In this document: piece by piece, positions 1 to 7,930 of the stretch
Layout: every line of letters begins with the position of its first letter
How positions within the stretch are numbered: the first letter of the stretch is position 1
Assembly: GCA_016716635.1 (NCBI GenBank)
Contig: JADJVZ010000011.1
Span: 1,302,001-1,366,000 of the forward strand
Direction: 5' to 3'
Source of the DNA: Micropruina sp.
GTDB taxonomy: Bacteria; Actinomycetota; Actinomycetes; Propionibacteriales; Propionibacteriaceae
DNA: 64,000 nt
The notes under the pieces: model-generated
Databases searched by the model: none
The model's input: the letters and a program-made list of their open reading frames with translations, nothing else
Told to the model about the DNA's origin: nothing
Made by a program: the position numbers and the translations under genes

Positions 1-713
1 AGCACGACCGGGATGCCGCCCGCTGCCGCGATGCGCGCGGCCTCGAGCTTGCTGGCCATGCCGCCGGTGCCCACCTGGGACCCCTTCTTGGAGGTGTCCA
101 CGTCGAGCTCGGCGACATCGACGACGTTGATGATCCGTTCAGAGTCCGGAGCGGAGGGGTGCGCGGTGTACAAGCCGTCCACGTCAGAGAGCAGCACCAG
201 CGCATCGGCGCTCACCAGGTGCGCCACCAGGGCCGCCAGCTTGTCGTTGTCGCCGAAGCGGATCTCATGGGTGGCCACCGTGTCGTTCTCGTTCACGACT
301 GGGATCACCCCCAGCTCCAGCAGGCGCGTAAACGTGCGCAACGCGTTGCGGTAGTTGCCCTGCCGGGTGACGTCATCGACGGTGAGCAGCACCTGCCCGA
401 TGGTGAGCCCGTGGCTGCTGAAAAGCTGGTTGTACTTCTCGATGAGCAGGCCCTGGCCGACCGAGGCCGCGGCCTGCTGGCCGGCGAGATCGCGCGGACG
501 ATGCTTCAACCCCAGCGGACGCATCCCCGCCGCCATGGCACCTGACGAGACCAGGACCACCTCGCGGCCCGCACTGCGAAGGCGGGCGAGCGCGTCGACG
601 AGCGCCTGCATGCGTCCGAGATCGAGCAGGCCGTCGCTGCTGGTCAGCGACGATGATCCGATCTTGACGACGACACGCTTGGCCTCGGCTATCGTGCGGC
701 GCACCTCAGTCAT
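1..713 (-). CDS. proB: Glutamate 5-kinase, C-terminus cut by window edge
   Basis: The first enzyme of proline synthesis, which phosphorylates glutamate on its gamma-carboxylate using ATP. About 237 N-terminal residues are visible in the amino-acid kinase fold: the phosphate-binding segment VVKIGSSSLT near residues 13-22, then SSGAMAAG, the NENDTV substrate loop and FGDNDKL. The window edge removes the rest, including any PUA domain. The ATG at 713-711 lies inside the end of obg (8-base overlap), so the two are translationally coupled. The obg-proB order is standard in actinomycetes. Confidence 0.93.
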   Translation of the reverse strand, partial: MTEVRRTIAEAKRVVVKIGSSSLTSSDGLLDLGRMQALVDALARLRSAGREVVLVSSGAMAAGMRPLGLKHRPRDLAGQQAAASVGQGLLIEKYNQLFSSHGLTIGQVLLTVDDVTRQGNYRNALRTFTRLLELGVIPVVNENDTVATHEIRFGDNDKLAALVAHLVSADALVLLSDVDGLYTAHPSAPDSERIINVVDVAELDVDTSKKGSQVGTGGMASKLEAARIAAAGGIPVV

Positions 714-2205
714 CGGCGGACTTGACCTCATTATCGATACCCTCGGTAGCCCAATTCACGGACGCCTCGGCCTGCTTGGCGGCGTGATAGGCCGCGTCCA
801 TGGTGCGCCGGCGGCCAGCGGCCGGACGCTCCCGCGCCAATCGCTGATCTTCGCCGCGGCGGGCCAGGATCTCGGCCCCCACCTCGATCTGCGGTGCGAA
901 GTCGAACACCACAGGGTTCTCGCCCGCGCCGATCGCGACCGCGTCACCGGCGATAGCGCCCTCCTGGAGCAAGCCATCCTCGATCCCCAACCGGGCGAAC
1001 CGATCGGCAAGATAGCCCACAGCCTCGGCATTGCGGAAGTCGGTCTGCTTGACCCAGCGCTCGGGCTTCTCGCCGCGGACGCGCCACACGAAGCCGCCCT
1101 CGCCGTCGCCCATCTTGCGGATGGTGAACTCGGGGCCGGTGACGGTCGGCTTGGGCCTGATGATGATCCGCTTCGGCTCCACGATCGGACGCATGGCCCG
1201 CTCGGCGCGCACCAAATCCGCCATCGCGTACGTCCAGGCCTGGAGACCTTCACCCGTGGTCGCTGACACCTCGAAGACTGGCAAACCGCGCGCCTTCAGC
1301 TCGGGGACCACCATGGCGGCCAGCTCCCGCCCGTCCGGCACGTCGATCTTGTTGAGCACGACCATGCGCTGGCGATCTTCGAGGCCGCCATGCGCCTTAA
1401 GTTCCCCCTCGATGATGTCGAGGTCGGTGAGGGGATCGCGGCCGGGGTCAAAGGTCGCGCAGTCGATCACGTGGACGATCGCCAGGCAGCGCTCGATGTG
1501 GCGCAGGAAGTCGAAGCCGAGGCCCCGCCCCTCGGAGGCACCCTCGATGAGGCCAGGCACGTCGGCCACCGTGTAGGTGGTCTCCCCCGCGATGACGACG
1601 CCCAGGTTCGGCACCAAGGTGGTGAATGGATAGTCGGCAATTTTCGGACGAGCCCGCGAAATGGCGGCGATCAGGCTCGACTTGCCCGCCGAGGGGAAGC
1701 CCACCAGGCCGACGTCGGCCAATACTTTGAGTTCGAGCTGGACGATCCGGCTTTCGCCCTCTTCGCCCAGCAAGGCAAAGCCGGGAGCCTTGCGGTTCGG
1801 GGAGGCCAGCGCCCCGTTGCCCAGCCCGCCGCGGCCGCCGGCGGCGACCACCACCTCGGCGTCAAGGCCGATGAGGTCGGCCAGCACCTGGCCGGTTTCG
1901 GCGTCGCTGACGATGGTGCCCTCGGGGACGCCGAGCACGACGTCCTCGCCGTTGGCGCCATCCTTGTAATCGCCCTGGCCGGGCTGGCCGTTGGAAGCCT
2001 TGCGCGTGGAGTGGCGGTGGAACTCGATCAGCGTGGTGATCTGCGGATCGACGCGCACGATGACCGAGCCGCCGTTGCCGCCGTTACCCCCGTCGGGGCC
2101 CCCCAGCGGCTTGAACTTCTCGCGGTGGACGGAGGCGCAACCGTGGCCACCGTTCCCGCCGGTGACGGTCAGTTTGACCTGGTCGACGAAAGACGGAATC
2201 GCCAT
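706..2205 (-). CDS. obg: GTPase Obg/CgtA
   Basis: An essential ribosome-associated GTPase of 499 residues involved in 50S maturation and stress response. The glycine-rich Obg fold covers about residues 1-160. The G domain follows, with G1 GFPSAGKSS at 169-177, switch DYPFTTLVPN, G3 DVPGLIEGA at 215-223, G4 NKID at 285-288 and a SATTGEGL G5. A C-terminal OCT-type domain and an acidic extension complete the protein. The ATG has AGGAGG five bases upstream. It lies downstream of rpmA, separated by a strong terminator, and overlaps proB. Confidence 0.97.
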   Translation of the reverse strand: MAIPSFVDQVKLTVTGGNGGHGCASVHREKFKPLGGPDGGNGGNGGSVIVRVDPQITTLIEFHRHSTRKASNGQPGQGDYKDGANGEDVVLGVPEGTIVSDAETGQVLADLIGLDAEVVVAAGGRGGLGNGALASPNRKAPGFALLGEEGESRIVQLELKVLADVGLVGFPSAGKSSLIAAISRARPKIADYPFTTLVPNLGVVIAGETTYTVADVPGLIEGASEGRGLGFDFLRHIERCLAIVHVIDCATFDPGRDPLTDLDIIEGELKAHGGLEDRQRMVVLNKIDVPDGRELAAMVVPELKARGLPVFEVSATTGEGLQAWTYAMADLVRAERAMRPIVEPKRIIIRPKPTVTGPEFTIRKMGDGEGGFVWRVRGEKPERWVKQTDFRNAEAVGYLADRFARLGIEDGLLQEGAIAGDAVAIGAGENPVVFDFAPQIEVGAEILARRGEDQRLARERPAAGRRRTMDAAYHAAKQAEASVNWATEGIDNEVKSADD

Positions 2206-2220
2206 TCGTTCCTCCTATAG

Positions 2221-2260
2221 AACAAAAGCGCAGGGTGGCCCGGGAAGGGCCACCCTGCGC
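2221..2260 (-). terminator. Intrinsic terminator after rplU-rpmA
   Basis: A perfect 14-bp stem (arms 2228-2241 and 2247-2260, starting GCGCAGGGTGG) with a 5-base loop. On the minus strand it is followed by TTTTGTT. It lies just past the rpmA stop and just before the obg ribosome-binding site, so it should limit read-through from the ribosomal protein genes into obg. Confidence 0.88.
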
Positions 2261-2272
2261 TCGAAAAAGACT

Positions 2273-2539
2273 TTACTTGGCGTCTTCGACCGCGACCGCG
2301 ATGTTAACAACGCGGCGGCCACGACGGGTGCCGAACTCCACCTTGCCCGGACGCAGCGCGAACAGGGTGTCGTCGCCACCGCGACCGACGCCCTCACCGG
2401 GGTGGAAGTGGGTGCCGCGCTGACGGACGATGATCTCGCCGGCGTTGACCTCCTGGCCGCCGAAGCGCTTCACGCCGAGGCGCTGGGCGTTGGAGTCGCG
2501 ACCGTTACGAGAGCTGGATGCGCCCTTTTTATGTGCCAT
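2273..2539 (-). CDS. rpmA: 50S ribosomal protein L27
   Basis: An 88-residue L27, normal family length, located near the peptidyl-transferase centre. It begins MAHKKGASSSRNGRDS and carries the conserved AGEIIVRQRGTHFHPG segment. GAGGA precedes the ATG. It sits 10 bases downstream of rplU and is followed by the terminator at 2221-2260. It has the mature-type start with no Firmicutes-style cleavable N-terminal extension. Confidence 0.98.
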   Translation of the reverse strand: MAHKKGASSSRNGRDSNAQRLGVKRFGGQEVNAGEIIVRQRGTHFHPGEGVGRGGDDTLFALRPGKVEFGTRRGRRVVNIAVAVEDAK

Positions 2540-2549
2540 GTCAGATTCC

Positions 2550-2858
2550 TCAGCCTTCGATCCCAGTGACCTTGACCTGGGTGTACCGCTGACGGTGACC
2601 CATGCGCTTCTTGTAGCCGGTCTTGTTCTTGTACTTCAGGATCCGGATCTTCGGACCCTTGGTCTCGGCCAGCACCTCGGCCGACACGCTGACCTTGGCC
2701 AGCTTCTTGGCATCGAGGGTCACCGCGTCACCATCGACCACCATGAGCGGCGTCAGGGCCACGGAGTCGCCGACCTTCACATTGATCTTGTCGATCTCAA
2801 GGACGTCGCCGACGGCAACCTTGTGCTGGCGTCCGCCACTGCGCACGATCGCGTACAC
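2550..2858 (-). CDS. rplU: 50S ribosomal protein L21
   Basis: A 102-residue ribosomal protein L21 that binds 23S rRNA. It starts with GTG (MYAIVRSGGRQHKV) and carries the family C-terminal signature YKNKTGYKKRMGHRQ. It is first in the rplU-rpmA transcript. Nothing resembling a known leader is evident in the roughly 97 bases upstream. Confidence 0.97.
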   Translation of the reverse strand: MYAIVRSGGRQHKVAVGDVLEIDKINVKVGDSVALTPLMVVDGDAVTLDAKKLAKVSVSAEVLAETKGPKIRILKYKNKTGYKKRMGHRQRYTQVKVTGIEG

Positions 2859-2955
2859 GCTGACCTACTCTCTCGTTTCCGTCTTCGGGGTGCGGGACCA
2901 AGGTGTAAACCTGGCTGCAGGGGACAACGTCAAACGCATCCACGGGCACCGAGGG

Positions 2956-3633
2956 TCAAGAATACGTTGGCCCGAGCGTGGGGGTCAAACCGGCCACAAA
3001 GGCGGCGATCGGTGCGACCAGGGATTCCACGAGCGTGGCGGCCTCCATCTTGGCGGCCTTGGTCCGCGGCTCAAAGGAGTGCGTGGCGCCGGGGATCGAC
3101 ACGACCTCCAGGTTGCGTCCGGCCGCCGACAGCGCGGCGCGCACCTCGTCCGGCGTCCCGAACGGATCAGCGACCCCCTGCACCACCAGGACGGGGCCCG
3201 AGACGGCCGCCAATTCGCCGCTGCGGGAACGTTCGGGCTTGCCGGGGGGATGCAGCGGGAAGGACAGGCAGACCACGCCGACGGCGGGGGGCGTGAATCC
3301 CCGGCAGGCGACCCGGGCGCCGGCCGAGCGTCCGCCCACGACCAGCGGAAGGCCTGGGAAGGCGTCCAGGACGGCCGCCACGGCCGGCTCCCAGCCCTTG
3401 TCCAGCGCCGCCGGGGCAGGGGCAACGCGCTTGCCAGCCGTCCGCCACGGTTGCTCATAGCGGACGACCGTCACGCCCCGCCCAGGAAGCACCTCGGCCA
3501 GGGCCGCCAGGTCGAACGCCTCGACTCCCCCACCGGCGCCATGCCCCAGCAGCAACACGGCCCGGGGCTCGTTGGCGGCGTCGACGACCAGGCGGCCGGG
3601 CCCCAGCGGTGTGTCGACCGTCCGGTCAGTCAT
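2956..3633 (-). CDS. Small alpha/beta hydrolase (KANL3/Tex30-like)
   Basis: A compact cytosolic alpha/beta hydrolase of about 225 residues. The oxyanion strand LLLGHGAGGG lies near residue 30, the nucleophile elbow GGRSAG places Ser103, the acid is Asp156 in GVADPFG, and His185 lies in GATHSF. The fold and length fit the dienelactone-hydrolase/Tex30-like group; the substrate is unknown. The start is set at the ATG at 3633-3631, which overlaps the end of the ABC ATPase gene by 8 bases. Upstream in-frame starts would run deep into that gene. It is the last gene of the metal-importer operon. Confidence 0.8.
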   Translation of the reverse strand: MTDRTVDTPLGPGRLVVDAANEPRAVLLLGHGAGGGVEAFDLAALAEVLPGRGVTVVRYEQPWRTAGKRVAPAPAALDKGWEPAVAAVLDAFPGLPLVVGGRSAGARVACRGFTPPAVGVVCLSFPLHPPGKPERSRSGELAAVSGPVLVVQGVADPFGTPDEVRAALSAAGRNLEVVSIPGATHSFEPRTKAAKMEAATLVESLVAPIAAFVAGLTPTLGPTYS

Positions 3634-4441
3634 GGGTGTGACCCTCCCGGTGGGAGTGCGCCTCCGAGGCCTTGGGCGGCGTCGAGTGAGCGTGATCGGG
3701 ATCGTCAGCGAACTCACCGGACGTACCGTGCAAGGCCCCGAGCCCGTAGGCGATCTCTAGGTTGTGACGGCTCAGCACCTGGTCGGGCGGGCCGCAGGCG
3801 ATCACCCGTCCGCTCATCAGCACGACCCAATCGGAGGCCCGCGCCTCGTCCAGATCGTGCGTCGTGAGAATGACCGAGTGCCCGTTTTCACGCTCTGTGT
3901 GAATGAGATCGTCGATGATCCGAGCGCTCACCAGATCGAGGCCGGTGAGGGGTTCGTCCAGCAGCAACACGTCATGGAGTTGGACGATCCCCTGCGCGAC
4001 GTACACCCTCTGCCGCTGCCCACCGGAAAGCTCGCTGAGGTGACGATCCGCGAGGTCGGTGACCTCAAGGCGGGCGAGGGCGGCGTCGATGCGGCGTCGA
4101 TCCTCGGCCTGGAAGCGTCCGAACCAGCCCAGCTTCGGGTAGCAGCCCATCGCCACGACCTCGCGGACGGTGATGGGCGTCCCTTCGGCCACGTTGAGCG
4201 ACTGCATGACGTAGGACAGCTTGTCGTGGGGGGCGGGGGCCGGCTCCCCGAAAATCTCGAGGCTTCCCGCGCGGACGTCGATGGTCCCGGCGAGCGCGTT
4301 GAGGAGCGTCGACTTCCCGGAGCCGTTCGGCCCGATGATGGTCGTCACCCCCTGCGGGATGGTGAAGTCCGACGGCTCCACAGCGACATGGGTCGAGTAG
4401 GCGAGAACCAGCTCGCGTCCGACGGCTAGCGGGTCACTCAT
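3626..4441 (-). CDS. Zinc/manganese ABC transporter ATP-binding protein with His-rich tail
   Basis: The ATPase of a cluster A-1 metal importer. Walker A GPNGSGKST lies at residues 37-45, with signature LSGGQRQRV, Walker B LLLDEPLTGLD and H-loop TTHD. The C-terminus is unusually histidine-rich (DHAHS, EAHSHREGHTHD), a plausible metal-sensing or chaperoning tail. The ATG at 4441 overlaps the permease stop in an ATGA arrangement, so the longer upstream frame is rejected. It works with the permease and binding protein just upstream. Zinc is preferred because of the Zur-like operator before the operon, but manganese cannot be excluded. Confidence 0.9.
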   Translation of the reverse strand: MSDPLAVGRELVLAYSTHVAVEPSDFTIPQGVTTIIGPNGSGKSTLLNALAGTIDVRAGSLEIFGEPAPAPHDKLSYVMQSLNVAEGTPITVREVVAMGCYPKLGWFGRFQAEDRRRIDAALARLEVTDLADRHLSELSGGQRQRVYVAQGIVQLHDVLLLDEPLTGLDLVSARIIDDLIHTERENGHSVILTTHDLDEARASDWVVLMSGRVIACGPPDQVLSRHNLEIAYGLGALHGTSGEFADDPDHAHSTPPKASEAHSHREGHTHD

Positions 4442-5286
4442 GCGGCGGTTCCCGTCGCCCGGCGCTCCAGCACGCTGCGCCGCAGCCAGGAGCCGATCAA
4501 CGTGACGAAGAAGATCACAATCGCCACCAGCGCCATCGTGGCCGCGCCAGCCGTGCCCCAGTGGTACGACAGCACCAACCCGAGCCACACCGAGAAGGCG
4601 GCGATGAGCACCGACCAGACGAACATCCGAGGAACCGTCCGGGCCAACAGCGCCGCCGTGGCGGGCGGACCCACGAGAAGCCCGAAGACCAGCAAGGTGC
4701 CGACCGCCTGGAAGGAACCGATCACGGCCGCAGCGATCAAGACGAGAAGCAAGGCGTGGGTGAGGCCCGGACGCATACCCAGCGTCTCGGCCTTGGCCCG
4801 GCTGAAGGACAGCGCCAGCAGCGGACGGTAGAGGACGAACGACGTCGCGATGACGACGGCGGCCAGGACGCCCTGCTGAATCAGGTCGGTTTGGGTGACC
4901 CCGAAGGCGTCCCCGAAGAGGATGGACGTGATCGCCCCGCTGAAGCTCTTGGATTTGGAGATGATCACGACGCCGAGAGCCATCATGCCCACGAACAGCA
5001 AGCCGATCGCGGTGTCTTCTTTGAGGCTGGATTGCCGGTGAATGAACTCGATGCCCGCCACCATGACCAAGGCCGCCAAGGCGGCGCCGAGGTAGGGGGA
5101 AAACCCGAACAGGGTGGCCGCCGCGATGCCCGGGAGCACCCCGTGGACGAACGCGTCCCCGAAGAAGCTCATCCCCCGCAGCACCAGCCAGACGCCCACC
5201 ACGGCGGCCATGACGCCCGCGGTGAGCCCGCCCACCAGAGCGCGCTGCTGAAATCCGAGCGCGAAGGGTTCGAGGAACCAGGTCAC
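4438..5286 (-). CDS. Zinc/manganese ABC transporter permease
   Basis: An integral membrane permease of the ABC-3 family, 282 residues, with about eight hydrophobic segments. It includes the family-typical GLTAGVMAAVVGVWLVLRG start, FFGDAFVHGVLPG, and a central AIGLLFVGMMALGV stretch. The GTG start overlaps the binding-protein stop as GTGA, and its own stop overlaps the ATPase start as ATGA, indicating tight translational coupling. It forms the membrane channel of the metal importer. Confidence 0.92.
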   Translation of the reverse strand: MTWFLEPFALGFQQRALVGGLTAGVMAAVVGVWLVLRGMSFFGDAFVHGVLPGIAAATLFGFSPYLGAALAALVMVAGIEFIHRQSSLKEDTAIGLLFVGMMALGVVIISKSKSFSGAITSILFGDAFGVTQTDLIQQGVLAAVVIATSFVLYRPLLALSFSRAKAETLGMRPGLTHALLLVLIAAAVIGSFQAVGTLLVFGLLVGPPATAALLARTVPRMFVWSVLIAAFSVWLGLVLSYHWGTAGAATMALVAIVIFFVTLIGSWLRRSVLERRATGTAA

Positions 5287-6203
5287 TTCAGGCCGTCCGC
5301 GATCAAGGTGGCGTTGGTGGTCATCATCCCGGCGTAGGTGTCGGCGCCGCTGCCGGGCGCGCCCAGGCTTTCGGCGTAAAGCGTCGAGACCTTCACCGTG
5401 CCCACCTCGGTCGCGAGGGCCTGAATCGCCTTGGGATTCACCGAGCTGGAGGCGAAGATCGTCCGCACCCCGGAGCTCTTGACGGTGGCCACCAGGGTGG
5501 CGAGCTGGGCGCTCGAGGTCTCGGCGTCGGTGGAACCGCCGGGGATCGCCACCCCGATCACGGTGAAGTGGAAGTGGCTGGCGAAGTAGCCGAACGACTC
5601 GTGATCGGTAACCAGCTTGCGCTTGTCCGCCGGGACGACCGCCATGATCTCGGTCACTTTGGCGTCCAGATCGGTGTAGGACGCCGAGACCTTCGTGCCG
5701 CAGTCGGTGTACTTCGAATCGCCCGTGGCCTTCGTCAACGCGGCGCCGATCAGGTCGGCGGCCTTGGCCATCCGTGAGGGGTCGAGGAAGACGTGCGGGT
5801 CGAGGGCGCTGGCTTGGGTGGCGTCCAGCGGCTGCGGATCCAGCAGTGGTGCCACCTCAAGGATGTTGGCCCCGTCTGTCTTGGCATTCGCGAGGGTCTT
5901 GGTCATGCCCTCTTCGAAGCCCAGGCCGTTGGCCACCACGAGCTTGGCCTTGGTTAGCTGCGCCACCTGCTCGCTCGAGAGGGCGTAGGTGTGGGCGTCG
6001 TCACCCGGCTTCATCAGCGAGGTCGAGGTGGTGCCGGCACAGGTGGTGATGTCGGACAGCACGCCGCCCAAAACGCTCGTCGTCGCGATCGCCACGGGTG
6101 CCTGCCCCGAGGGCGATGCCGACGATGCGCCACCGGAGGTGCAGCCCGCCGCGAACACCCCGACGGCAGCGAGGGTGAGTGCGAGCAGAGCTCGGGGTTT
6201 CAT
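5283..6203 (-). CDS. Metal ABC transporter substrate-binding lipoprotein (ZnuA-like)
   Basis: An extracytoplasmic metal-binding lipoprotein of about 306 residues and cluster A-I (ZnuA/TroA) type. The start MKPRALLAL gives a short signal peptide ending in a lipobox AAGC. Likely metal ligands are the His of DDAHTY, DPHVFLD, and the His in TDHESFGY, with an Asp/Glu near the C-terminus. GGAG precedes the ATG by nine bases. A longer frame starting at 6245 would translate through the operator and is rejected. It is the first gene of the importer operon. Confidence 0.92.
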   Translation of the reverse strand: MKPRALLALTLAAVGVFAAGCTSGGASSASPSGQAPVAIATTSVLGGVLSDITTCAGTTSTSLMKPGDDAHTYALSSEQVAQLTKAKLVVANGLGFEEGMTKTLANAKTDGANILEVAPLLDPQPLDATQASALDPHVFLDPSRMAKAADLIGAALTKATGDSKYTDCGTKVSASYTDLDAKVTEIMAVVPADKRKLVTDHESFGYFASHFHFTVIGVAIPGGSTDAETSSAQLATLVATVKSSGVRTIFASSSVNPKAIQALATEVGTVKVSTLYAESLGAPGSGADTYAGMMTTNATLIADGLK

Positions 6204-6227
6204 CGGCAATCTCCAGGACAAAGACTT

Positions 6228-6249
6228 AATAGGAATGATTCTCATTATG
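6228..6249 (-). promoter_or_regulatory. Candidate Zur operator upstream of the metal importer
   Basis: On the minus strand the core AATGAGAATCATT closely resembles the mycobacterial and streptomycete Zur box (AATGAAAATCATT type), a partial palindrome. It ends about 25 bases upstream of the binding-protein ATG, where it would overlap a promoter. Repression by zinc-loaded Zur is inferred from the site and the operon content. Confidence 0.72.
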
Positions 6250-6293
6250 CTTTGTCGTGGGACGCGGCAGCAACTCCAACGCCCTGAGAAGGC

Positions 6294-7787
6294 CTACGAA
6301 GCCAACTCCTTGGCCTCCTTGGCCGGCGCCCGGGAGCCCCAGAGATCGCCCGCCCGCCAGCGCGCCTCAGAGAGGCCTTCCAGGGCGGCAATGAGGTCGG
6401 GCGTCCAACGGGCGCGATCCTCGGCGACCCGGGGACGAAGCACCTCGACCAACCGCTCGGCGGCGTCCCGGATCTCTCGGCGGCCACCCCCGGCCGTCGC
6501 GACGTCCAGCGCTGCCCGGGCGGAGGCAACCTCCGCTGCGCCCGCGTCCACAACCGGAGCCAGAACGGGTTCGGGAGCCGGGACAGGATCGGGCGCCGGA
6601 ACGGGAGCCGGGGCCGGGACCGGGGCTGGGGCTGGGGCGGGAGCCGGGGCGGGCGCGGGAGCCGGGGCTGGCGCGGGTGCAGGTGTTGGCGCGGGTGCGG
6701 ACGGACTTCCGAAGTCGGTCGCCGCGGACCAGCCGGTCACGTGATCGCCCGCGGGGGTGAGGCGGGTCAGCCGCTCCTCCCGCAAACCAGCGGCAACGTC
6801 GGCTCCCACCAGGTCCGACACCTCGGCAGCCAGGGCCGAAGCCTCGGACGTCCGCCCCAAGGAGTCGAGATCGACCGCCTGTGAGGCGAGCGCGCCCGCC
6901 AGCGCCGGCCGCGTGGCCTCCGCGAGGCGGGCCGGAAGCCCGCGCAGGAGGTCAACCAGACGCGTGCGTGCCGCCACCCCAACCTCGGCGTCACCGCGTG
7001 CCAGCGCCCGGTCCGCCAAGGGCGTGAACACCCCGGGAGCTGGCTCGAGGAGCCGATCGAGCAACGCCGGCGGGAGCGCCCCCGGGCGAGTCCAAGCGTC
7101 GGCGGCGAGCGCGTCGTACGCATGGGCGGCGCGCTCCCCCGCGGCGATGGCCTCGCCGGGGCGACCCGCGGCCCAGCGAGCGTCGGCGACGAGGAGGTCC
7201 GCGTCCACCCCGACGAGACGGAACCAGGGATCATCGCTGGCAGGCCCGAGGCGATACCAGGCCTGAGCGGCGTCTGCGTGCGCGTTGGCGAGGGCCACCT
7301 CAGCCTCAGCGAGGGCACCGCGGCCCAGCGCAAGGTGGCCCCAGACCTTGGTCAGGTACTCCAGGTCGAGGTTCGCGCCACCCTTGGGGAGTTCACTGCA
7401 CCACTCCAGGATCGCCCGCACCGTCGCTGCCCCCTGCGCGGCCAGCCCCAATCCCACCTGAACGCTCGCCAAATACGTCGTCGCCGTCACGTACCGCGCC
7501 GCCTCGGAGGGCGGGGTGTACGGCCCCACCGGGCCATGGGAGGCCACGATCTTCGCGGCGGTGAGCAGCGCTTCCTGGGCGTCGGCCCCGGCCTCGGCGA
7601 AGGCGTGACCGAGGAGCCGGTGCCGGGTCAGTGCCAGCAGCGCGTCGGCGAGCTCGGCGTCCTTGGCGGGATCCCCGTCGGACCAACCCCGCAGGCGCTT
7701 GACCTCCGAGGCGAGCGTCCGACCGGTGCGGGCGTAGGTGTCCTGCGGGGTCTTGGTTTGCTGTGATTTGGGCTTCTGGGAACTCAT
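6294..7787 (-). CDS. Ala-rich helical-repeat protein with Pro-Ala linker, function unknown
   Basis: A protein of about 497 residues with no recognised catalytic motif. The first 350 residues are Ala/Leu-rich amphipathic helices resembling TPR units (AEAEVALANAHADAAQAWY, for example). A (PA)n linker of about 50 residues follows (roughly 360-412), then a final helical block. The start MSSQKPKSQQ is chosen because GGAGG lies eight bases upstream; a start at 7847 has no such support. It is divergent from nadE. No signal peptide or membrane segment is seen, so a cytoplasmic scaffold is possible. Confidence 0.7.
   Translation of the reverse strand: MSSQKPKSQQTKTPQDTYARTGRTLASEVKRLRGWSDGDPAKDAELADALLALTRHRLLGHAFAEAGADAQEALLTAAKIVASHGPVGPYTPPSEAARYVTATTYLASVQVGLGLAAQGAATVRAILEWCSELPKGGANLDLEYLTKVWGHLALGRGALAEAEVALANAHADAAQAWYRLGPASDDPWFRLVGVDADLLVADARWAAGRPGEAIAAGERAAHAYDALAADAWTRPGALPPALLDRLLEPAPGVFTPLADRALARGDAEVGVAARTRLVDLLRGLPARLAEATRPALAGALASQAVDLDSLGRTSEASALAAEVSDLVGADVAAGLREERLTRLTPAGDHVTGWSAATDFGSPSAPAPTPAPAPAPAPAPAPAPAPAPAPVPAPAPVPAPDPVPAPEPVLAPVVDAGAAEVASARAALDVATAGGGRREIRDAAERLVEVLRPRVAEDRARWTPDLIAALEGLSEARWRAGDLWGSRAPAKEAKELAS
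6590..6705. repeat. GC-rich Pro-Ala coding microsatellite
   Basis: Degenerate hexameric units of the type GCCGGG/GGAGCC encode an alternating Pro-Ala(-Val) run in the minus-strand protein. Units differ by synonymous third-position changes, so it is probably maintained for protein spacing, although length slippage in multiples of six is possible. Confidence 0.8.
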
Positions 7788-7930
7788 GCGACACGCCTCC
7801 GGGAGGGGCTTGGGGCCTTCATCGACCGGGCTGGGAAACGAGTTCATGCTACCGCGAGGGCGCGCCTGGCTCGCTGACCCCCGGCTTACAGGCTGACATG
7901 GGAAACTGGCGACGATCCAAGGAGGGTCTC

